From: Thalassocella blandensis
GTDB taxonomy: Bacteria > Pseudomonadota > Gammaproteobacteria > Pseudomonadales > Cellvibrionaceae
Direction of reading: 5' to 3'
NCBI GenBank assembly: GCA_902141825.1
Contig: CABFPG010000002.1
Span: 124,001-188,000 of the forward strand
Length of the DNA stretch: 64,000 nucleotides
In this document: positions 57,323 through 64,000 of the stretch, piece after piece
Position numbering within the stretch: position 1 is the first letter of the stretch
Layout of the letters: each line of letters starts with the position of its first letter
Made by a program: the position numbers and the translations under genes
Notes under the pieces: model-generated
Databases searched by the model: none
What the model saw: the letters and a program-made list of their open reading frames with translations, nothing else
Told to the model about the DNA's origin: nothing

Positions 57323-57991
57323 ATGAAGAATACCGGTCGTCCACAACGAACAGATGGAGAGACAACACGCTTACGCATCATAGAAACAGCGGGAGCGCTA
57401 TTTGGGTCCAAGGGTTATGCTGAGACAACGAGTAAAATGATAGCCAATGAAGCCGAGGTTAATATCGCTTCTATCAACTATCACTTTGGTAATCGTGATG
57501 GGCTTTACCGCACCGTTCTGTTGACGGCACATGATAGATTGGTGAGCGTGGAAAACTTGAAATTACTGGAGCAAAGCACTGGCAGCTCGAAAGACAAAAT
57601 TTATTTAGTGATTAAAAACCTTTTAGCTTCTTTTGGTGGTGAAGAACATTGGCATACACGCGTGCTGTCCCGCGAACTTATGTCTCCCTCCTCCCACATT
57701 GAGGCTCTACTACAGAATGAACTCGCACCCAAACTTTCCATCGTGAGAAACATCATTAGTGACTTTACTCAGATCCCTGTAGAGAACCCGGCTCTCACGC
57801 GCTGCTTGTTTAGTGTTGGAGCCCCCTGCCTGATGCTAATGGTTGCAGGCAAAAGAGCGCCCGGCCCGTTTAAAGAATTATCGAAAATGCCGAAAGAAGA
57901 TGTAATCCACCATTTTTTTAATTTTGCGGTCGCTGGGCTGGAAGCTATAAGTGCCGAATATGCACAGAGCACCGATAAAACAGAAAAATAA
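57323..57991 (+). CDS. TetR-family regulator of the exporter (CecR/YbiH-like)
   Basis: A 222-residue TetR protein. The HTH is IIETAGALFGSKGYAETTSK followed by MIANEAEVNIASINYHFGNRDGLYR. The C-terminal domain (HWHTRVLSRELMSPSSHIEAL, ALTRCLFSVGAPCLML) resembles the DUF1956 domain of CecR, which controls the ybhGFSR operon in E. coli. It is divergent from the exporter operon, with a palindromic operator candidate between, so local repression is likely. The ligand is unknown. Confidence 0.88.
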   Translation: MKNTGRPQRTDGETTRLRIIETAGALFGSKGYAETTSKMIANEAEVNIASINYHFGNRDGLYRTVLLTAHDRLVSVENLKLLEQSTGSSKDKIYLVIKNLLASFGGEEHWHTRVLSRELMSPSSHIEALLQNELAPKLSIVRNIISDFTQIPVENPALTRCLFSVGAPCLMLMVAGKRAPGPFKELSKMPKEDVIHHFFNFAVAGLEAISAEYAQSTDKTEK

Positions 57992-58004
57992 ACATTTATA
58001 AAAA

Positions 58005-58560
58005 CTTTAAAATTTTGAAGGAGGTTTTAACTACCAGAAGGGTTTCCATCGCAGAGACTCTACTTTGAAGGGTTAAATCTTTTGGCCGTACGATTGCCAT
58101 ACGTTGATTTACAACTGGTGTAACTGATTTTTATTCTATTGCCAGATATAACGAGTTTACCAACAAAGACCGACACTTAGTTAATTATCTTTGAAGAGGT
58201 TAATCAGAAATTTTAATTTAATCTGGCTCCCTATCGAAACAAACTCACTCCATTTGAAAAAACGCACCACAAAGCGTTCGAACCAAAGTTCCATTCGCAC
58301 TGAGACTCCCAGCTCTTCAATGAAGACTATATCAACAAACTCAAAGAAACCTCTTAAGTACGCCTCCCAAACCAAAGCGTGCTTTCGAGAAGCTGTAATC
58401 AGTCATGCTTTCGCTGTAACCCTTGAATAAGGTCATATAAGCTCGTAAACGACCAGACTAAGGGAAAATGATGCAGCTTCCGAAGCAGCTCTAAATGTTC
58501 TGACGTTCTTTCAGTCCATGAAACTCTCTTCAAATTAATGTCATTTGCATGTGGCTTTTG
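58005..58560. repeat. Long direct repeat, right copy
   Basis: Diverged second copy of 49030-49560 in the same orientation, including the intergenic part and a dead pldA 3' end. The two copies bracket a block of about 8.5 kb holding pldA, the exporter and tetR. Confidence 0.8.
58341..58560 (-). pseudogene. pldA: Phospholipase A 3' fragment
   Basis: In the frame of pldA the minus strand reads GRLRAYMTLFKGYSESMTDY then SFSKARFGLGGVLRGFL and a TGA at 58343-58341, close to the C-terminus of the intact enzyme at 49373. Going upstream, RQNI, a stop, SCFGSCIIFP and another stop match RQNFRTLRGAFEAGFIFP of the intact gene with a small deletion. The rest of the gene, including the catalytic His and Ser, is absent. 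It is a non-functional relic. Confidence 0.88.
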
Positions 58561-58818
58561 AGCATGAATATTGATGCGGACAAAGAGCTTTTAGCGCCAC
58601 CACAGAATTTATGACGCAAGACACCAACGGCTTTAGTTAAATTTCCATAGGAAAGGCTGTTCTAGTTCATTAGATTTACTATTTTTGATCTAAATCGGTT
58701 GTATTTTTATACCGGGTTAATTTAAATTCTGTTATTTCTAAACCGGTCAGCGAAAACGCTATCCAGTTTTAGGTTATTCATTCCATCGAATCACTCATAA
58801 CAATCGGTTGACAAGCAC
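58561..58818. other. Short intergenic region
   Basis: No gene seen. TTGACA at 58808 lies too close to the next start to be its -35 box. Confidence 0.4.
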
Positions 58819-59682
58819 ATGGTAGATGAAAAGAAAGCTGCAAATTTTGTATCAGACCGGCTAGGTGCACAATACCAAATCATTGAAAGAGGTGAATCGA
58901 CTCAGCCCCATAAGCTCGCTGACCCGGTTGACATTTGGTCTAAAGAAGATGCTAACTTTTTTTTAAATCGCTTTAACCTAGACGCCTATTTTTGGCGACA
59001 TTTATTGCGAAATTATCAAATGCAAAACAGTCCCGCGAAAAAGCCACAACATTTTAATGGCGAGCACGATAAGTTAGCTTATCTTTTACAGACGCACCGA
59101 TTAAAGGCTTTCAAATTAAACCAACTAAGCAAAGTCTCGGTGAAATCTTCCGATAGTAAAGCCTTAACTTTTGTCAGCGGTATAAGATTGGACTCCCCAC
59201 GGGAGCAGTCAAAACCGGTTAGCATCAATTCTGAGCGCGATGCAGAAAACCTTATAACAGGATTAAACCAGACTGAATCTTTTTGGCACGAAGTTATTCG
59301 CAGTAATGACCTGAACACTTCTCCCCTTCAGAATCAGTCACCGCCATCCCAAATTGTGAAAGGCGCACTTATTTCCGGCGAATTAAAAGTATTTGAAAAA
59401 TCTAAAACAATAAGAGCAGCGGAGAAACAGGAAGAACTCGAAAGCGTTCTGGTAGAGAAAGTACCGCTGGCTCCGCAAACAGAGCCATGGATTTGTATAA
59501 AACTGGTTAATGAAGCTGAAGAAGCGGTCGCCAATCAAGACTATTGGCTGAAGGATAGTAACGGACAAGAGTATACAGGAAAGACTAACAGTAAAGGTGA
59601 GATATATTTAAGCAAGGTGGCACCGGGATCTTTCGAATTCAAATTTAGCGGTATTGAAAGCGATAGCTATTTGCAGATTTAA
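58819..59682 (+). CDS. Unknown protein with duplicated N-terminal module and beta-sandwich C-terminal domain
   Basis: A 287-residue soluble protein. Two related units are visible: DANFFLNRFNLDAYFWRHLL with NYQMQNSP (about residues 47-75), and DAENLITGLNQTESFWHEVI with SNDLNTSP (about 142-170). Each is followed by a segment ending in LKAF or LKVF. Residues 220-287 contain YWLKDSNGQEYTGKTNSKGE and VAPGSFEFKFS, the pattern of a small carboxypeptidase-regulatory-like or SpaA-like beta-sandwich often attached to spike-associated proteins. It is divergent from the toxin-like genes beside it. Function is unknown; an adaptor or spike-tip role is a guess from context. Confidence 0.6.
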   Translation: MVDEKKAANFVSDRLGAQYQIIERGESTQPHKLADPVDIWSKEDANFFLNRFNLDAYFWRHLLRNYQMQNSPAKKPQHFNGEHDKLAYLLQTHRLKAFKLNQLSKVSVKSSDSKALTFVSGIRLDSPREQSKPVSINSERDAENLITGLNQTESFWHEVIRSNDLNTSPLQNQSPPSQIVKGALISGELKVFEKSKTIRAAEKQEELESVLVEKVPLAPQTEPWICIKLVNEAEEAVANQDYWLKDSNGQEYTGKTNSKGEIYLSKVAPGSFEFKFSGIESDSYLQI

Positions 59683-59717
59683 ACAACATTTTTAAACCCA
59701 TCGTAACGACTTTAATA

Positions 59718-60356
59718 TTACTCGTCATTGCTGGAAGGTGGATCGGTATTTAAATGTTCGCTCACGCTAATTGGGAGCAAAGATCGGTCAATGTCGAGCA
59801 ACGCACAAAAGGCATCAATTGCTTCCGTCACCGCAGAAGGTTTTGTCGCGCTCATCAATACGATTCCTCTAATTTCCGGTAGTTTACATAGATAATCCTC
59901 AGGGACATTATTTTGCTGCATCACCCATGCATAGGTCGGGACGACTAATGTCCCTACTCTGCCCGGCAGCGGAAGTGGAGCAATCATCATGTAGGTCTCT
60001 TTAAGATCACCTTCATTTAGGATTTTTTCCCCGAGTAACAATTGATAAGGTATTGACTGGTCCGCTGAGCTAATCCATAACCGCAATCCTTCTTTTTGTG
60101 CAGAGACTCTATCCCAATATGTTGCTGCAAATATTATGGCAGAGATTAGCGGCGTCCAAACAAAAACACTTGGAAAACTTTCTCCTGTCAACCATAGCAT
60201 CAGCATGAATAAGGCAAATACCACCGCTATGAACCCGCTACCCAAGAGAGTTAAGGTGGACAAGCAGCCACGTGGTGGAGAGAGCAAAAGCTCGAACCCC
60301 AACTGTCCGGTGCCTGGATGTTGTTTTGCTTTGAGTTTATTGTTACCTGTAATCAA
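59718..60356 (-). CDS. Two-helix membrane protein, candidate immunity factor
   Basis: A 212-residue protein with two adjacent hydrophobic helices (LTLLGSGFIAVVFALFMLML and VWTPLISAIIFAATYW) near residues 35-80, then a soluble C-terminal domain with GRVGTLVVPTYAWVMQQNNV and a final Ser/Pro-rich tail. No family is recognised. It is the last gene of the LysM - VasX-like group, 63 bp downstream of the toxin-like gene. Small membrane proteins placed after pore-forming type VI effectors are usually immunity proteins, so this is the best reading. Confidence 0.55.
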   Translation of the reverse strand: MITGNNKLKAKQHPGTGQLGFELLLSPPRGCLSTLTLLGSGFIAVVFALFMLMLWLTGESFPSVFVWTPLISAIIFAATYWDRVSAQKEGLRLWISSADQSIPYQLLLGEKILNEGDLKETYMMIAPLPLPGRVGTLVVPTYAWVMQQNNVPEDYLCKLPEIRGIVLMSATKPSAVTEAIDAFCALLDIDRSLLPISVSEHLNTDPPSSNDE

Positions 60357-60364
60357 TGAATTCT

Positions 60365-60432
60365 GCCTTTTTATTATTCGACTTTTTTATTTCTTGAGCC
60401 TTTCTATTTTTCGAGCCTTTTATTTTTCGACA
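60365..60432. repeat. Short tandem repeat of TTCGAGCCTTTTATTT type
   Basis: About three degenerate units of 16-18 bp between the two genes, reaching the stop codon of the VasX-like gene (TTTTTCGAC at the end). The repeated core is CGA(G)CC-TTT-ATTTTT. Confidence 0.6.
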
Positions 60433-62810
60433 TTGAAGCTAGTGCTATAACCGTGAATGTAGCCACCCGGTCCGACTTTTAATCTAGCGTCACCTCTCAC
60501 ACCATCAATATCCTGACGCCCGTGTAGACTTATGGAGACTTTGCTTATGCGATTGCCGCTGCGATGGATGGTAGCTGGCGATGGATTCGAGATTTCTATG
60601 GTGCGGGAACCGAAACCAGCATGGCCCGTTACAAGGTCATCGCTGTCTGAATTCCAATCGAATATTTCGCTCCACGTCATTTCGGCATCCGTATGCAAAC
60701 GAGTTAATTCAAATACAGAATCCTCCGTACACAAACGAGGAATCAGTTCGATTTCTACGTGAGTATCCGAATGGAACGTAGCATCAACTTCAAATTTGCA
60801 CATGAGATTGTTTAATGCAGCAAGATCCCGATCCAAATTTCCATACGAAGGCGCTTCGCCAAACATACAGGCTTTCATCCAGTCGTCCAGTTCGTCATCA
60901 TTAGCGAGCCACACCCAAAGCAAACCGATAGCTTCAACAATAAAGCCTGCGAGAATCAAAACGCCTCCTGGAATGGAGGCCGTTCCACCGGAACCAATGG
61001 CAATAGCACCACCAGTATATTGCAAGTATCCCCCAGCAGCGACAATGGCGCCACCCACAGCAAATACTGCCCAGCCGAATGCTGCATCATAGTCATGGGT
61101 CTGAATTTCCTTGTATCCCGCCCTGAAGCCGACCACCATGTCAACCACACCACTGAACATTATCAAGAAATTGAGCCGACCCGCCTTCACCAATAAACGC
61201 TTGGTATGCTTTTCTAATAAGCCCGCAGCGGCAAAATCTGATATGGCACCAGAGGCATTAAGCACGCTGAAGAATACGTCGGTTCCATAACTGGAGTTGC
61301 CTTCTGCACGAATCGCCTGGTCTACACCATAAATAGCGATACCTAAGTTTACTAGTTCGAAGCAAGACACAATAGAGCGCCCGTGAACGCTATCGACAAA
61401 CTTGGAAGAAGATCTGGCCGCGGTTTCGAGGTGTTCGATATCAATGTGAGATACCAGGCGCCCTGTAAATTTGGCCGCTTTACTTTGTTTGGTTTGCAAG
61501 GTTACACCACGACTTTGCGCCCATTCTGATATCTTGCTTGCGGCATTGGCATCTCGCGCAATAAAACCGGCAAATTCCTGAAGACCGGCGAAAATGACAT
61601 TACTGACTTTTCTCACTTCAACGGCAAAATTGGAATGGGCATCGGGATCTGTATAGTTTCGGCGAATTTCCGGGATATGAGTAGCCATGTTGAAAAAAGA
61701 TCGATCGTCTTCGAATACTTTAAGAAGATATTCTCTGCCTTTTGGAATCAACGATAAGTCAATAATACTTTCAATATAGGCTTTTAATCCGTTTTCCTGA
61801 ACGTCATCGTCTTCACTGTGGTTATAGTCCAATAACCACTGAGCAAATATCGGTGCACTTAACCATTCCAGTAACGATTCGGTGGCATAGTGCACGGGGA
61901 AAAATTTCTCTTTGTACTCTTCCGCATCGTCATCAGCCCATTGGCGAAAGCGATTCTCATTCAAATTGGATATTCGATCTGAATCCTTGCGTAAAATGGC
62001 GACCAGTGTCTGATGAATATAGGCTTTTTTATTTCGGTCTTCATCATTTAGCCATAATTGATAACGTTGTAAGCGCGATCGATAAATCCTTGCCCGACGA
62101 GCACCCTCTTCAAATGCATCAGCCCGACGAAGGTTGAACCCTTTATATTGACCAAATGTCTCCAGCTTTAAATCATAGGTAATGCCATCGGGCGCATCAC
62201 CTTGTCCAGTGCGATAATTATTTAAAATGGTAGGGCCAGAAAGTGGATTATCCTGTGCATCCTGCATCCGAGAGTAAGATAACTGAAAGGAGTAGCTTCG
62301 GTCCCGAACGTTTTCACTGATACTAAACACCTCATCACTAAGACGTTTCTGGCTGAGTTTTATGTGTGAATCGACAATGAATATTCGTTCCGGAACATCG
62401 TGAAAAGCACTTGGAAAATAATTATTTACTCGTGCATGGTCTCGCGCCGGGCCAATCTTCGTTGCATAGTCCACCTGACCTGAATTGACTTTAACTTCCT
62501 GGTATTGCCCCGAGTCAATCGAAAATGCTTTCCAGACGTAAGCAGAACTTCCCTCCATTTTATAAATATAGATAAACCCTTTGTCCATCGCGGTGACAGA
62601 TTGTGGATCACCGTTATACGCGAAGTCACTCAAACCAATTTCACCGTAATCCTTGTTTCGATAAAATCGGCTCCATGCATATGACTTGTAATCATTGTAA
62701 TGGCTGACGGTGAAACATAGGGGTCGTTGGCCAACCACTAACAGGTTTGTCTGGTTTGAGGAAACGGCGGTAGGATGATTGGAATCGTTTGGATCTGAAG
62801 GGTCACTCAT
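60420..62810 (-). CDS. Large VasX/BTH_I2691-like membrane-active effector candidate
   Basis: A 796-residue protein without a signal peptide. The N-terminal region has MDKGFIYIYKMEGSSAYVWK, resembling the start of VasX-type type VI effectors, where a similar YLY motif precedes a W..Y segment. Residues about 480-670 include several hydrophobic helices (FLIMFSGVVDMVVGFRAGY, WAVFAVGGAIVAAGGYL, IPGGVLILAGFIVEAIGLLW). The following WMKACMFGEAP fits the same group. The C-terminal 150 residues are beta-rich. VasX-like effectors depolarise target membranes. It follows the LysM protein by 6 bp and precedes the likely immunity protein. Confidence 0.65.
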   Translation of the reverse strand: MSDPSDPNDSNHPTAVSSNQTNLLVVGQRPLCFTVSHYNDYKSYAWSRFYRNKDYGEIGLSDFAYNGDPQSVTAMDKGFIYIYKMEGSSAYVWKAFSIDSGQYQEVKVNSGQVDYATKIGPARDHARVNNYFPSAFHDVPERIFIVDSHIKLSQKRLSDEVFSISENVRDRSYSFQLSYSRMQDAQDNPLSGPTILNNYRTGQGDAPDGITYDLKLETFGQYKGFNLRRADAFEEGARRARIYRSRLQRYQLWLNDEDRNKKAYIHQTLVAILRKDSDRISNLNENRFRQWADDDAEEYKEKFFPVHYATESLLEWLSAPIFAQWLLDYNHSEDDDVQENGLKAYIESIIDLSLIPKGREYLLKVFEDDRSFFNMATHIPEIRRNYTDPDAHSNFAVEVRKVSNVIFAGLQEFAGFIARDANAASKISEWAQSRGVTLQTKQSKAAKFTGRLVSHIDIEHLETAARSSSKFVDSVHGRSIVSCFELVNLGIAIYGVDQAIRAEGNSSYGTDVFFSVLNASGAISDFAAAGLLEKHTKRLLVKAGRLNFLIMFSGVVDMVVGFRAGYKEIQTHDYDAAFGWAVFAVGGAIVAAGGYLQYTGGAIAIGSGGTASIPGGVLILAGFIVEAIGLLWVWLANDDELDDWMKACMFGEAPSYGNLDRDLAALNNLMCKFEVDATFHSDTHVEIELIPRLCTEDSVFELTRLHTDAEMTWSEIFDWNSDSDDLVTGHAGFGSRTIEISNPSPATIHRSGNRISKVSISLHGRQDIDGVRGDARLKVGPGGYIHGYSTSFNVEK

Positions 62811-62816
62811 TGCGTC

Positions 62817-63476
62817 TTAACATCCATAAAGTTCTTTGAGTTTCGCTTGTGTATTAGGTCCCGCAATTCCGTCGACAACGAGTTCGTTGTCCGCCTGAAA
62901 CGCTTCGATACATTCTTTAGTGATTTTACCTATCTTGCCGTCTATCGGGCCACAGTCATAGCCCAGATTTTTAAGCCGGGCCTGTATCCCTGTGTTTTCT
63001 GTCACGGGATCAAGATGATTGATTTTGATTTCGATTTTTTCGGTCGGTTCGTCACTTTCTTCATCTAAATACAATTCAATAAAGCCACAATCCTGGCTGT
63101 CATCGATAATTTCGACCGATATTACGCCACTATCATCTAATACTTGTTCAATGACCTGATCACCCAGGGTTAACTTGGCTTTTTTCCCGTCCCAAGCATT
63201 GCCGTAAATATTCTGCAATTTTATCGAAAGCTTATCCTGCTGTGGCGTAAGAAGTTGAAAGGTATGAGTGCTACTGGTAGCTAATGTCGCGACTTCCGCT
63301 TCCTTATCTGGAATGACGATTTTGTCTCCAGGAAAAAGCACATTGGGATTGTCTCTTAACTCTCGAAAATCTTCATTGTCAGGGTGATCATAAATTTTAC
63401 GATAGTCAAAATAGCCGTACTGTCGCGCAATTTTGGAAAGCGTATCACCTTGCTTTACAGTGTGTGTTTTTGCCAT
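62817..63476 (-). CDS. LysM and peptidoglycan-binding domain protein
   Basis: A 219-residue protein with no signal peptide. The LysM domain at the N-terminus reads HTVKQGDTLSKIARQYG and ends FPGDKIVIPDK. The middle is a beta-rich stretch. The C-terminal 65 residues (QARLKNLGYDCGPIDGKIGK, AFQADNELVVDGIAGPNTQA) form a PG_binding_1 domain. Lacking a secretion signal, it is likely exported by, or part of, a contractile injection or type VI apparatus, as LysM baseplate proteins are. It is the first gene of the group and has a 6-bp gap to the VasX-like gene. Confidence 0.8.
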   Translation of the reverse strand: MAKTHTVKQGDTLSKIARQYGYFDYRKIYDHPDNEDFRELRDNPNVLFPGDKIVIPDKEAEVATLATSSTHTFQLLTPQQDKLSIKLQNIYGNAWDGKKAKLTLGDQVIEQVLDDSGVISVEIIDDSQDCGFIELYLDEESDEPTEKIEIKINHLDPVTENTGIQARLKNLGYDCGPIDGKIGKITKECIEAFQADNELVVDGIAGPNTQAKLKELYGC

Positions 63477-64000
63477 AGTGAATCTTATTCAAATGTTTCG
63501 AATAGTAAGTTACTAATTTTAATACTTTCTTGGCTGAACGAAAGTTACGTGATTTTCGACACAATGTGGTATCTATTTCAAGCTAAAATTATCACCATAC
63601 TTAAATTTATTAGGCATAAATTGCCATGAACCGTAACAAAACTAATAGATAGTGGAAATTGACGCCAAAAACTCACGACTGGAGAATGCGGGTTAATGCG
63701 ATGTTACTACTTTTCACGATCTCATAATTCTAAGAAATATGATTCTATACATCTCTAGAATCCCAGGCCCAGTACAAAAATTTATATATTAACTCGTTAT
63801 CCGTTTAGTCGCCCGGCCCAAGCATTTGTGAAGTTCAGCAGAATTGGGGGACAACGACGCCTAGCATCGAACACATGGAAACTCGGACAAATCTGTTTAA
63901 AAAGCTAAGCCAATTGGATGGCAGCATCAGACTGCAAGTTTGGTGGCCAAGCAAACTTGCAAATCTATGATTATCACGATTTATCCTGCCGACCTATATA
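63477..64000. other. Intergenic region at the right edge
   Basis: No gene recognised. A perfect 10-bp hairpin, TGCAAGTTTG-N9-CAAACTTGCA (63933-63961), lacks a T-run, so it is not a clear terminator. The region upstream of 63476 should hold the promoter of the LysM operon. Confidence 0.4.

Overview
The window looks like a chromosomal accessory region of a Gram-negative gammaproteobacterium, probably marine or environmental. The signs are TonB, RND and outer-membrane efflux proteins, OMPLA-type phospholipase A, an orphan VgrG cluster, and MerR, CadR and CecR-like regulators. I cannot name the genus. No ribosomal RNA, tRNA, CRISPR array or core housekeeping operon is visible.

Positions 1-25339 are a metal-resistance island, almost all on the minus strand, ending in a Tn3-family transposition module. 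A mercury-type merR fragment with a good operator lies at the left edge, but no mer genes follow it. Next come a copper block (DUF305, glutaredoxin-MauE fusion, cytochrome c, Met/His-rich protein, CopB, CopA, DUF411 lipoprotein, Cys/His-rich protein, Cu(I) P-type ATPase and its MerR regulator) and a Co/Zn/Cd block (CDF exporter, CzcA, CzcB, a His/Asp-rich protein, CzcC and another Cys/His-rich protein). After these a TonB receptor plus a second CDF protein are read from a promoter with the long MerR-type spacer, facing away from cadR. CadR is followed almost directly by a tyrosine recombinase, a Tn3-family transposase and a likely right terminal inverted repeat.

Positions 25.3-41.2 kb are an AT-rich cargo region. 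It holds an orphan type VI secretion module: VgrG, DUF6484, DUF2169 adaptor, PAAR-like/GHH2 nuclease effector, likely immunity protein, an inactive ketoacyl-synthase-like protein and a TIGR02270 HEAT protein. An ankyrin/Kelch-like protein, remnant genes, a lipoprotein and an unknown secreted protein follow. A family of short hairpin repeats carrying GGGGACA/TGTCCCC is scattered here.

Positions 41.3-48.4 kb are a probable defence island: a UvrD-like helicase overlapping an OLD-family ATPase-TOPRIM nuclease (Gabija-like, both proteins large), a decayed integrase, and a translationally coupled pair (XF1762 family protein and an unknown C-terminal membrane protein).

Positions 49.0-58.6 kb carry phospholipase A and a YbhGFSR-like ABC exporter with its outer membrane channel and a CecR-like TetR regulator. 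The block is flanked by diverged direct repeats of about 530 bp; the right copy contains a dead 3' fragment of the phospholipase gene.

Positions 58.8-63.5 kb hold a second toxin-delivery-like locus: a LysM/peptidoglycan-binding protein, a large VasX-like membrane-active protein, a small two-helix membrane protein that could be its immunity factor, and a divergent protein with an internally duplicated domain. All functions are inferred from sequence motifs and context; no database search was run.
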